Source: an uncultured Vampirovibrio sp.
GTDB lineage: Bacteria > Cyanobacteriota > Vampirovibrionia > Gastranaerophilales > Gastranaerophilaceae
Assembly: GCA_910577635.1 (NCBI GenBank)
Contig: CAJTNR010000022.1
Location: 1 to 34,668 of the forward strand
Direction: 5' to 3'
DNA length: 34,668 nt
The translations under genes were made by a program, and so were the position numbers. A model generated the notes under the pieces. The model worked only from the letters and a program-made list of their open reading frames with translations, was not told the DNA's origin and made no database searches. Shown piece by piece: positions 7,166 to 14,064 of this stretch (positions are counted from its first letter, which is position 1; every line of letters starts with the position of its first letter).

Positions 7166-8039
7166 GCGCTAAGTTAATTGCTTCAACCATGGATCTTGGG
7201 TCTGCAATTCCTTTATTTGCAATATCATAAGCGGTTCCTGAGCTTGGGGAAGTTCTAATGACATCCAAACCAATGGTTGTATTTACAGCACTATCAAAAC
7301 AAAGTGCTTTTAAAGGACACAACCCTTGATCGTGATAGCAGCTTACAATTGCATCATAGTCTTGTTTTTCTTTGTTTAAATAAAGCTTTCCGACTTTTGA
7401 AAACAACCCGTCCGCACTCAAGGGGTTTGTAATATTAATCCCTTTTTGTCTTAATAGCTGCGCTGCAGGATTCAATATTTCAATTTCTTCTTTTCCTAAA
7501 ATTCCCCCTTCTCCTGCGTGCGGATTAAGAGCACAAAGGGCAATTTTTGGATTTTTTATTCTATATTTTTCATATAAAAAACTATTTAAAATTTCAATTC
7601 TAAAAACAACATCCTCAATTGTAAGGTCGATATCTTTTAGCGCACAGTGTCTAGTTAAAAGAAGGACTTTTAAATCCCCTGCGATAAAAAGCATTTGTGC
7701 TTTTTTTTCGTTTTTTTCAAATAAACCCTCAATCACTTCCGTTTGACCCAAAAAGTTGTACCCTGCTCGATTAAGCTCTAGTTTTGATACAGGAGCAGTA
7801 ACAATCCCTTTAATTATTCCTTTTTTTGCAAGTTCGCACACAAACTCAAGACTCTTGTAGCAAAAAACCCCGTTGTTTTCTTCCTCAATTAAATAATGGT
7901 CATAGTTTGCATCAATTTTTTCACCCACGATTAAAACATCTTTTCTGTCGGGTTTAATTATAGAAAGAGCTTTTTGAACAATTTCTTTGCCGATTCCCAG
8001 TTTATCTCCTGTGGTTATTGCGATTCTGTAGTTTTTCAA
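7152..8039 (-). CDS. pdxA: PdxA2-type 4-phospho-D-threonate/erythronate dehydrogenase family protein, altered metal site
   Basis: 295 residues, a little shorter than usual (about 330). It belongs to the PdxA family: ITTGDKLGIGKE at the start, TAPVSK near residue 75-85, NPHAGEGG, YHDQGLCP and RTSPSSGTAYDIANKG. PdxA2 members oxidise 4-phospho-D-threonate or D-erythronate with NAD, feeding dihydroxyacetone phosphate. The partner gene just upstream, a DUF1537 kinase overlapping by 4 bp, makes that role more likely than vitamin B6 synthesis. Oddities: the third metal-binding His of the family, in the usual RTSxDHGTA, is replaced by Ser (S266-S267), and the N-terminal GxPxGIGP prolines are changed. 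Catalysis may be altered or lost. Confidence 0.8.
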   Translation of the reverse strand: MKNYRIAITTGDKLGIGKEIVQKALSIIKPDRKDVLIVGEKIDANYDHYLIEEENNGVFCYKSLEFVCELAKKGIIKGIVTAPVSKLELNRAGYNFLGQTEVIEGLFEKNEKKAQMLFIAGDLKVLLLTRHCALKDIDLTIEDVVFRIEILNSFLYEKYRIKNPKIALCALNPHAGEGGILGKEEIEILNPAAQLLRQKGINITNPLSADGLFSKVGKLYLNKEKQDYDAIVSCYHDQGLCPLKALCFDSAVNTTIGLDVIRTSPSSGTAYDIANKGIADPRSMVEAINLALSLS

Positions 8040-9340
8040 TTATCCAACCTGTCAAAATAGTTTATTATATCAAGAAGTGTAGTTGAAGTACCGAAGTTTC
8101 CTGACTTGGTAACTATTGTTTTATCGTTTATATCCTTGCATAAAGGGATTGCAGGAAGTATTGAATCAACAATTTCTAAAAAAGTTGAACCAATCTTATA
8201 AGCACACTTGTAGGAAGTTTCCCCGCCTATTGTAATTAGGATAAACTTTGTTTGTTGATTAACTAAATAAGTCAGCTCACTAAGAAAATCGGTAATTCTA
8301 TCCCCAATTTCCTCCTGTGTAATTCCTGCATCAATTAGAGTATTAGTTCCTTGTTCGCTTGATAGAGAAGAGGAAATATTGCAAACGTGGACTACAACAT
8401 CTAAGTCTGAATCGAGTTTTCGAACAATATTTGAAACAAGCTCGTCTTTATTATTGCAAACTATATCCTCAATTGTTAAATCAACAAAGAAAACATTGTT
8501 TTTTCTCTCTTTTAAACTATCAATCTGATTCCTTGTTAACTTAGTAGCCGATCCTGAAACAATCAGCCTTTTTAAAGCAGGGATTTTATGGTCCTTAATA
8601 TTTGTTTTAGCACAATAAAAAACTTTATTAAAAGCATGCGCTAACCCGGCACTTCCAACAGGAAGAATGTCAAATTCCGATTTATCAATCGCAAGGGCAA
8701 TTTGTTCAAGATCCGTTTTAGACATTGCATCTACAACAATTAGTTTTTTTCCTTTTTGAATCAATTCTTTAATTTTTAAACTAATTGGTCCTGCTCCTTT
8801 GGTCACAGTTTTTAAGCCGATTGAGTCGATTAAATCGGAAAAATCAGGATTAACATCTTTTTTTAAGATATCAGGAATATAAGATTCTGTTATCGGCGCC
8901 TTAGGATCAAGCGCACATTGGGTTCTATCAATTACAATGCCGTCTAAAAGCTGATAAGCCCCTAGGGTTGAGCGTTTTTCTTCAACATAAGCAGGGGCAA
9001 TAATTGCTGCATCTTTTTGGGCTTTATCAAGAAGCGCGATTACTTCTAAACCGACATGACCTCTTAATGTTGAATCGATTTTTTTGTAGAATTTTTCAGG
9101 TTTAATATGTTCTATTACTTTATCTGTAACTTTAATTAGTCTATCAAGAGCGATTTGTTTATCAACATTTCTGCTTTCTGTTGTGACAGCCCAGACATCC
9201 GCATCATCGCTTGAAAAGTCTTTATTAAAATCGATTATAATTTTTGTCTTACATCCGGTTTTAAAAAACTGCAATGCCGTGTCATTAGCACCTGTGAGGT
9301 CATCTGCAATTATTATTGTTGTTGAATCAGATAATGTCAT
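8036..9340 (-). CDS. four-carbon acid sugar kinase (DUF1537 family; D-threonate/D-erythronate kinase-like)
   Basis: 434 residues. The N-terminal substrate domain opens with the family signature IIIADDLTGANDTALQF and carries KKIDSTLRGHVG at about residue 85-96. The C-terminal nucleotide-binding domain holds GSAGLAHAF, a VSGSATKLTRNQID stretch and GGETSYKCA near residue 370. Family members phosphorylate C4 acid sugars at the 4-OH with ATP. The gene overlaps the PdxA2-like gene by ATGA, the classic pairing of a two-step threonate/erythronate route, and lies 3 bp after ssb, suggesting one minus-strand transcript. Which acid sugar is used cannot be told. The aldolase or decarboxylase that would complete the route is not in this window. 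Confidence 0.85.
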   Translation of the reverse strand: MTLSDSTTIIIADDLTGANDTALQFFKTGCKTKIIIDFNKDFSSDDADVWAVTTESRNVDKQIALDRLIKVTDKVIEHIKPEKFYKKIDSTLRGHVGLEVIALLDKAQKDAAIIAPAYVEEKRSTLGAYQLLDGIVIDRTQCALDPKAPITESYIPDILKKDVNPDFSDLIDSIGLKTVTKGAGPISLKIKELIQKGKKLIVVDAMSKTDLEQIALAIDKSEFDILPVGSAGLAHAFNKVFYCAKTNIKDHKIPALKRLIVSGSATKLTRNQIDSLKERKNNVFFVDLTIEDIVCNNKDELVSNIVRKLDSDLDVVVHVCNISSSLSSEQGTNTLIDAGITQEEIGDRITDFLSELTYLVNQQTKFILITIGGETSYKCAYKIGSTFLEIVDSILPAIPLCKDINDKTIVTKSGNFGTSTTLLDIINYFDRLDN

Positions 9341-9343
9341 ATT

Positions 9344-9682
9344 TTAAACGCTCTGAACCTGAGAATCTTTTTTGCTTCCAACAAAAGTGTAATCAGTTGC
9401 GTTGATTAGGTATCTTTCAACCATTTCTCCTTCAGGGTTCTGCCATTTAGAGACCATTATCTTTCCTTCAATTGAAACCATTGAGCCTTTTTTAATCCAT
9501 TCTGCTGCGGATTCTGCTTTTTTGTCCCAAAGCTGAATATTGAACCAATCAGCTTCTCTTTGTTTGGTTTTAGCATTCCATCTGTCAACTGCGATTGAGA
9601 ATGTTGTTTTGGATTTACCGCTTTCAAAATATTTAATCTCAGGATCCTGACCCACGCGTCCTACTAAAATTGCACTATTCAT
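9344..9682 (-). CDS. ssb: single-stranded DNA-binding protein
   Basis: 112 residues, one OB-fold: MNSAILVGRVGQDPEIKYFESG, then ADWFNIQLWDKKAE and GSMVSIEGKI. It coats single-stranded DNA in replication and repair. The YFESGK and DWFNIQLW.KxAE wording resembles the short cyanobacterial SSBs, one of the better taxonomic hints here. The protein stops soon after the OB-fold (…KKDSQVQSV) and lacks the acidic DDxPF tip through which most SSBs recruit partners. GAAAGG precedes the ATG at a rather long spacing. The sugar-acid kinase gene follows after 3 bp. It may be the main SSB or an accessory one; no second copy lies in the window. Confidence 0.92.
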   Translation of the reverse strand: MNSAILVGRVGQDPEIKYFESGKSKTTFSIAVDRWNAKTKQREADWFNIQLWDKKAESAAEWIKKGSMVSIEGKIMVSKWQNPEGEMVERYLINATDYTFVGSKKDSQVQSV

Positions 9683-9729
9683 TAATTAATACCTTTCAAT
9701 AATTTATAATAAATTATATTATAGAGAAT

Positions 9730-10320
9730 TTAGTTTTGCAAATAGACTCTTGCAATTGCACATTTAGTATCAGAAATTGTTGAATAAACGATTCTTATAA
9801 TATCATCATTAACTATATCAACGCGCGAATATGCAATATCGTTTTCTTTTTTTAAGTTATCCTCAAATTTTCTCAATTTCAACATTCCATACTCATCTCT
9901 GCCTTGGTAAAATACAAGCATTGAAATAGAATCAATTTTTTTTTCAAAAATTTTGTAATTCCCTAAAGGAATAATTTTTCCCTGATAGCCTACTATAGGA
10001 GCAGTAAGGGTAATATAATAAACCCCTTTGGTTATATCTTCAATTGCTTTTTTATCAGCCCCAATGTCAATTTCCTCCTCCTTTAGCGGTTTTGATTCAA
10101 CTCCGTATTCTCGTCCGAACAAAAACGCTTTTAAACGCCCGAAAAAAGTATTCTCAACAGGTTTTGGGGTTAGTTTGTTTATTGTATCATCAAATTCTTT
10201 GTTAGTAACAGGTTTAATCCCTTGAAAAGCAGTATCAATAAAGTTATAATCAGCATCAAGAAAATCGGATGCTAAAGTCAGGTTTGACAAAAAAAATAAA
10301 ACAAGAATCAATCGTTTCAT
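9730..10320 (-). CDS. secreted protein of unknown function
   Basis: 196 residues with a Sec signal peptide (MKRLILVLFFLSNLTLA, cleavage likely after LA-S). The mature part begins with a polar, low-complexity linker (about 25-90) and ends in a likely beta-rich domain (GVYYITLTAPIVGYQGKIIPLGNYKIF and DIIRIVYSTI). I recognise no family. It is expected in the periplasm or outer membrane. No Shine-Dalgarno site is seen; instead a TAGAAT -10 box lies 6 nt before the ATG with TTTACA 16 bp further up, so the mRNA is probably leaderless and the gene is transcribed alone. Its stop lies 47 bp upstream of the ssb start. Confidence 0.7.
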   Translation of the reverse strand: MKRLILVLFFLSNLTLASDFLDADYNFIDTAFQGIKPVTNKEFDDTINKLTPKPVENTFFGRLKAFLFGREYGVESKPLKEEEIDIGADKKAIEDITKGVYYITLTAPIVGYQGKIIPLGNYKIFEKKIDSISMLVFYQGRDEYGMLKLRKFEDNLKKENDIAYSRVDIVNDDIIRIVYSTISDTKCAIARVYLQN

Positions 10321-10326
10321 AATTTT

Positions 10327-10354
10327 ATTCTAATGTTTTTTTCAATTTTGTAAA
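10327..10354 (-). promoter_or_regulatory. predicted promoter, leaderless type
   Basis: On the minus strand, TTTACA (10349-10354), 16 bp, TAGAAT (10327-10332), then 6 nt to the ATG of the secreted-protein gene. Both hexamers match the sigma-70 consensus at five of six bases. Confidence 0.55.
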
Positions 10355-10374
10355 GGAAAGTTAGTTTATTTGGT

Positions 10375-11199
10375 TTATTCTAATGGTATTTTGTTTGTTA
10401 AAAAATTGTTCTTGCTTACAACTTTATTTCCTGTTCTTTTTTCTAATTGCAATCGTGCATCTTTTGCAATTTTTCCACCTTCTTTGGCAGCTTTTTTATT
10501 TTCCTCCATGCCAATTGCGTTTTCGCTTTGTGCAACCTGTCTTGTAGATAATTCAGCCAGTGCAGTAAAAATTAGCTCAGCTTCGCTCATATGGTCTCTA
10601 AGGTTTTGAGATTTCAACCCTTTTAGGTTCTTGTGCTCTTTTATGCTTAACCCGCTCCACTCTTGATGAATGATATTAGTTAAAATAGCGAATTCCATGC
10701 CCTCTTTAATATCATGGTCCTTCCAATAGTCAGTCAATTTGTTTCGCGTTTCCTGCCCTGTCATTCTCTGCTGAATCCAGCCATCAGACCTTCCTAATTG
10801 TTTATAGGTTTCTCTCGCTCTATCAATTGCTGTTGTCGGGTCTGCCATTTCTTGAATACGTTCTTGACCAATACGAGCCAGCCATTGTTTAATGGGTTCT
10901 GCTTTTTTGGAGGGAACAGATTGAATAATACGAAAAATCGTCTTGATATCTGCAGCATCAGTAGCTCTCATTTTTCCGTCATCTGCCTTCATTTTCAATC
11001 GGTGACAATTTGTCACCGTTTGCTCCGAACCCTCATCACGCAAGCGTTGCGCCAATTTGTTCCAATATTTTCTTGCACTCTGATAATCTTTTTCAATAAG
11101 AATTGCAATAATATCTACAACTGAAAAATAATAGGTTTCACATTCTTTATCATAAATATGTCTTATTCTTTTTTCTTCAAATAATGTTAAATCTTCCAT
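10375..11199 (-). CDS. BRO-N domain protein (phage antirepressor-like)
   Basis: 274 residues. The N-terminal BRO-N fold is recognisable: LFEEKRIRHIYD, then TYYFSVVDIIAIL and SARKYWNKLAQRL. A conserved middle follows (RIIQSVPSKKAEPIKQWLARIG, TKGR-like spacing, MTGQETRNKLTDYW) and a C-terminal helix-rich part (FAILTNIIHQEWSG, LRDHMSEAELIFTALAELSTRQ). Such stand-alone proteins are common on bacterial chromosomes and phages, are thought to bind DNA, and lack a demonstrated uniform role. It is divergent from the small possible nuclease gene at 11266. A TATAAT on the minus strand about 30 nt upstream of the ATG is the likely promoter. Length and motifs look intact. Confidence 0.8.
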   Translation of the reverse strand: MEDLTLFEEKRIRHIYDKECETYYFSVVDIIAILIEKDYQSARKYWNKLAQRLRDEGSEQTVTNCHRLKMKADDGKMRATDAADIKTIFRIIQSVPSKKAEPIKQWLARIGQERIQEMADPTTAIDRARETYKQLGRSDGWIQQRMTGQETRNKLTDYWKDHDIKEGMEFAILTNIIHQEWSGLSIKEHKNLKGLKSQNLRDHMSEAELIFTALAELSTRQVAQSENAIGMEENKKAAKEGGKIAKDARLQLEKRTGNKVVSKNNFLTNKIPLE

Positions 11200-11265
11200 T
11201 GCAATACAAACTCACTTTCCAAGTAATTATATCATAGATATATTTTTGGTTTATAATTTAGAAAA

Positions 11266-11676
11266 ATGGAATTAGAGAATTTATTAACTAAAACAGATAA
11301 ACTTTTAAATAAAGCGGTTTTTAAGAGTATAAAACAACTAAGATTAACTATAGATAAAGAAATTTTAGATGATTATATTATAATTGGCTGTTTTAATTCT
11401 TTTCAAATGGAACTATTAAACACAAAAACATCAAAAATTAAACTTTCACTAGACAGTTTATTAAAAAACAAAATCAACCACCCGGAACTAAAGTTAGAAG
11501 ACTATAAAAAGATTAAAAGGATTATTTCTAAACCTGATGAGGTTAAATTGTCCAAAAATAGAAACAATTGCATTTTATTATTAAAAAAAGACAAAAAAAG
11601 GTATCAAGTTGTAGTTAAAGCTACGAAAGACAAAAAAGAAAACTTCCTGACATCCTTTAGATTTGCACAGCACTAA
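11266..11676 (+). CDS. small protein resembling PBECR-type (barnase/EndoU/ColicinE5-RelE-like) nuclease
   Basis: 136 residues. The C-terminal half has the shape of the PBECR toxin-like RNases: a helix, YKKIKRIISKPDEV, strands NNCILLLKKDKKRYQVVVKAT, then FLTSFRFAQH, where Tyr, Lys and the final T-S-x-R could be active-site residues. The N-terminal 70 residues are helical and charged. The family match is by eye and tentative; an uncharacterised phage-derived protein is the alternative. A TATAAT lies 8 nt before the ATG and there is no ribosome-binding site, so the mRNA is probably leaderless or nearly so. A small RNA on the opposite strand terminates against its stop codon. A BRO-N gene diverges from it. 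Confidence 0.55.
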   Translation: MELENLLTKTDKLLNKAVFKSIKQLRLTIDKEILDDYIIIGCFNSFQMELLNTKTSKIKLSLDSLLKNKINHPELKLEDYKKIKRIISKPDEVKLSKNRNNCILLLKKDKKRYQVVVKATKDKKENFLTSFRFAQH

Positions 11677-11762
11677 AAAAGATTATCTTAATTATGAGGA
11701 CTCCCGCACCCCTCTGTCACCTGTTGGTCCGGTAGGGAGAATTACCGTACTAAGATAATCTT
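11675..11762 (-). ncRNA. predicted structured small RNA, copy A
   Basis: On the minus strand a consensus promoter (11769-11797) should start a transcript of about 85 nt at 11762. Its ends form a perfect 12-bp stem, AAGATTATCTTA (11762-11751) with TAAGATAATCTT (11690-11679), followed directly by a T-run, so the closing stem doubles as terminator. Inside are a CGGTA...TACCG hairpin and a CTCCC loop that can pair with GGGAG further on, possibly a pseudoknot. No open reading frame of note is present. It ends against the stop codon of the convergent possible-nuclease gene. A second RNA of the same design lies at 16957-17047. I do not recognise a known family. Confidence 0.6.
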
Positions 11763-11768
11763 ATCTAT

Positions 11769-11797
11769 ATTATAAACCCATTTAACCCGCTTTTCAA
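11769..11797 (-). promoter_or_regulatory. promoter of small RNA A
   Basis: Minus strand TTGAAA (11797-11792), exactly 17 bp, TATAAT (11774-11769), then 6 nt to the predicted start. It shares extended similarity (TTGAAAA, CGG, ATGG.TTATAATAT) with the promoter of small RNA B at 17054-17082. Confidence 0.7.
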
Positions 11798-11813
11798 CCC
11801 TAATTCTTGAATA

Positions 11814-12023
11814 TTATCTTTGTTTTAATTTTAAATGCATAAAATTAAAACAAAGTTTATCGCTTTCATCTCTTAAATACTTAATAACAGGAGTAATGTT
11901 AACAATTTCTTCAATTGCTTCATTGTAATAACAAAAATTCTCTAACAATACCAAGGTGTTATAAATATTTTTCATGATTGTATGATTTTTATTGAAGAAT
12001 TTCTTTTCTATTTTTATAGTCAT
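11814..12023 (-). CDS. small protein of unknown function
   Basis: 69 residues, not recognised. It is basic at the start (MTIKIEKKFFNKNH) and then mostly helical (MKNIYNTLVLLENFCYYNEAIEEIV, PVIKYLRDESDKLCFNF). No signal peptide or clear DNA-binding motif is seen. It is supported as a real gene by a strong Shine-Dalgarno site (AAAGGAG) placed 7 nt before the ATG. It lies alone between the small RNA A promoter and a 250-bp stretch leading to tRNA-Leu. It could belong to the same accessory cassette as the possible nuclease, but nothing in its sequence shows this. Confidence 0.5.
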   Translation of the reverse strand: MTIKIEKKFFNKNHTIMKNIYNTLVLLENFCYYNEAIEEIVNITPVIKYLRDESDKLCFNFMHLKLKQR

Positions 12024-12231
12024 CTTTTTCTCCTTTGAAATCTGATTACTAAAAAAATAATATCAGATTTTTAATTTAATTTCATTGAGATTTAACAATA
12101 AAGTATATTTTGTCCGGCTATTGACAATTCAGAATTAAAGCGATTAGGAAACTTTAATATTGTTTTTGTGTTGTTCCAATCCGGATTCTATAACTGCCAT
12201 AAGTTAGCTATACTACAAATGCCCTACATAG

Positions 12232-12260
12232 TTGTTTTAGAAAAATTTTTAAAGTATAAT
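12232..12260 (+). promoter_or_regulatory. promoter of tRNA-Leu
   Basis: TTGTTT (12232-12237), 17 bp, TATAAT (12255-12260), ending 16 bp before the tRNA. Confidence 0.6.
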
Positions 12261-12276
12261 TATTAAAAAACCAAAT

Positions 12277-12358
12277 GTCGATATGGCGGAATCGGTATAC
12301 GCGCACGTTTGAGGGGCGTGTGGAGCAATCCGTGGGGGTTCAAGTCCCCCTATCGACA
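12277..12358 (+). tRNA. tRNA-Leu (anticodon GAG)
   Basis: 82 nt. The acceptor stem GTCGATA/TATCGAC is perfect, with discriminator A. The anticodon arm is CACGT-TTGAGGG-GCGTG, giving anticodon GAG. A long variable arm marks it as class II, and the T arm GGGGGTTCAAGTCCCCC is perfect. The CCA end is not encoded. Its own promoter lies just upstream and a strong hairpin terminator at 12372, so it is transcribed singly. Confidence 0.95.
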
Positions 12359-12371
12359 AATTTTTGTATTT

Positions 12372-12397
12372 AGAGCCTCTTTTTGAGGCTCTATTTT
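12372..12397 (+). terminator. intrinsic terminator after tRNA-Leu
   Basis: AGAGCCTC and GAGGCTCT form an 8-bp stem with a short T-rich loop, followed by ATTTTAGT. The tail up to about 12408 (CTATTTTAGTATTTAAGC) is nearly repeated after two other hairpins in the region. Confidence 0.7.
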
Positions 12398-12459
12398 AGT
12401 ATTTAAGCTGTTCTTACGGGTTCCAATTATATTATTTAATTTTGTGATAATATACTGTT

Positions 12460-13437
12460 ATGAATAAAGGACAAATAGTAATATTCAATACTGATGATAA
12501 TAAAGTTTCCGTTGACGTCAGATTTGAAGATGAAACAGTATGGCTCACTATTGATGACATGTCTAAACTGTTTGATAAATCACGTTCAACCATCAATGAA
12601 CACATTTTAAATATATATACCGAAGGAGAGCTGCGAGAAGATTTGTCCAAAAGAAAAATCGGAATTTCCGATTTTTCTACTAAGCCCACAAATTACTATA
12701 ATCTGGATATAATTATTTCAGTTGGATACAGAGTTAAATCACTTAGAGGTACACAATTTAGACAGTGGGCAACAAAAAGACTGCACGAATACATAAAAAA
12801 AGGGTTTACTCTTGATGATGAACGACTTAAAGGTAATGGTTCACGTTATTTTAAAGAATTAATACAACGTGTTCGTGACATAAGAAGTTCTGAAAGAAAC
12901 TTATATCAACAAGTTACAGATATATATGCAACTTCTGTTGACTATGACTCTAAATCAGAACTAACAAAACAATTCTTCGCAACAGTACAAAATAAAATGC
13001 ACTTTGCAGCGCATAAACATACTGCTGCAGAAGTCATACATCAAAGAGTAGACAATGAAAAACCATACGTCGGTATGACTAATTTTAAAGGTAATTATCC
13101 AACAAAGAACGATGTAAAAATTGCAAAGAATTATCTTACTGAAAAAGAATTACAAATATTAAATCTACTTGTTTCTCAATTTTTAGATTTTGCCGAATTA
13201 CAAGCTTTAGAAGAACATGCTATGACCATGCAAGATTGGATTGACGAACTGGATAGACAGTTATTAGGCAACAAAAGAGAATTACTTACAACTAAAGGAA
13301 AGATTTCTAATAAACAAGCCATGGAAAAAGCCGAAAAAGAATTTGAAATTTATAGACAAAGAGAAATGCAAGAACTGGAATCAGATTTTGATAAAGCAAT
13401 TAAACAAATAACTAAAAAATCTGTGGATGATAACTAA
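12460..13437 (+). CDS. RhuM-family protein
   Basis: 325 residues, full length for the RhuM family, named after a protein on a Salmonella pathogenicity island. Recognisable parts are VSVDVRFEDETVWLTIDDMSKLFDKSRSTINEHI (an HTH-like N-terminal region where a regulator would read DNA), YYNLDIIISVGYRVKSLRGTQFRQWAT, and a C-terminal charged helix (EKEFEIYRQREMQELESDFDKA). The family is common on genomic islands and its biochemical role is unproven; KilA-N/BRO-like DNA interaction is often supposed. There is no ribosome-binding site. TGTGATAATAT just before the ATG looks like an extended -10, so the mRNA may be leaderless. It sits immediately downstream of tRNA-Leu, a typical island entry point, but no integrase is seen. 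Confidence 0.85.
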   Translation: MNKGQIVIFNTDDNKVSVDVRFEDETVWLTIDDMSKLFDKSRSTINEHILNIYTEGELREDLSKRKIGISDFSTKPTNYYNLDIIISVGYRVKSLRGTQFRQWATKRLHEYIKKGFTLDDERLKGNGSRYFKELIQRVRDIRSSERNLYQQVTDIYATSVDYDSKSELTKQFFATVQNKMHFAAHKHTAAEVIHQRVDNEKPYVGMTNFKGNYPTKNDVKIAKNYLTEKELQILNLLVSQFLDFAELQALEEHAMTMQDWIDELDRQLLGNKRELLTTKGKISNKQAMEKAEKEFEIYRQREMQELESDFDKAIKQITKKSVDDN

Positions 13438-13625
13438 AATATTATACACACTCCAACCCTAAAACCATTCTCATATTATAATAAACTTGTGTTGAGTCTC
13501 TCATTGTACTAATAATAGACTTATAAAGTTCCAAAGTTGGGAGCTTATCGACATTTAACTTTTTAGAGTTCTCACAAGAAGACTCTATTTCAGTATTTAA
13601 ACGACTCTTTTAAAAAAGGACATAA
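13438..13625. other. intergenic stretch with hairpins before the Abi remnant
   Basis: No gene is seen. Two hairpins can be read: AAGTTCC with GGGAGCTT (about 13536-13556), and AGAGTTCT with a bulged partner ending ACTCT (13565-13586). The second is followed by CTATTTCAGTATTTAAAC, the same tail as at 12391 and 14902. The hairpins could terminate rhuM transcription or be the remains of a non-coding RNA; Abi-type HEPN genes are sometimes accompanied by one. Confidence 0.35.
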
Positions 13626-13874
13626 AAAAATTTTACAAAAGATAATTTAATTGCAGAATTGTCTTTAGGGTTCTGGATTTATTTGTGCGGCAGAAAATAC
13701 AAAAATACTCTTTGGCATAAAGCAGGCTTTTTTAAAACAGTATTTGCTGAGTATCCTAATTTTTCTGAATTTGATAAGTTAGGTAAGATTTCCCTCGCAC
13801 TTCAAATAATGCTGAAATTAAAAAACAGGATATTTAACCACAAAATTATTATAAAACCCTTATGGCATAACTAA
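13626..13874 (+). pseudogene. C-terminal fragment of an Abi-like (HEPN) abortive-infection protein
   Basis: After an in-frame stop at 13623-13625 the frame reads KNFTKDNLIAELSLGFWIYLCGRKY, TLWHKAGFFKTVF and KLKNRIFNHKIII to a stop at 13872. This matches the end of the Abi_2/AbiD-F-like proteins (ELsFGFW...Y..lw...F...LRNRI.HHE). Intact members have about 300 residues, so more than two thirds is missing, and the catalytic RNRIxHH of the HEPN RNase is degraded to KNRIFNH. There is no good start (only TTG at 13659) and no ribosome-binding site. It is most likely the leftover of a lost defence gene. The following 190 bp to 14064 hold only a doubtful 41-codon minus-strand frame (13871-13996). Confidence 0.6.
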
Positions 13875-14064
13875 CTGTTATAACGATTTAAGAAGGCTTT
13901 TAGGATACATTTCTTGATAGAATATGTGATTTTAATAATGTTATCGCAAAGAAAATTTCCGATTTCCACCTTTTGGAATGCTTTTATATTTTGCATATTT
14001 AAAAATTTGTCAGCAATTCATTTTGACTATTAAAAACTTCAATTTTAAACATACTTTATTGTAA

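Noticed and set aside
12432..12689. Minus-strand frame opposite the start of rhuM
   Set aside because: It is a shadow of the well-supported RhuM gene with no ribosome-binding site of its own.
13871..13996. Minus-strand frame of 41 codons beginning MQNIKAFQKVE
   Set aside because: No ribosome-binding site and no recognisable domain, and its end overlaps the Abi remnant; too weak to call a gene.
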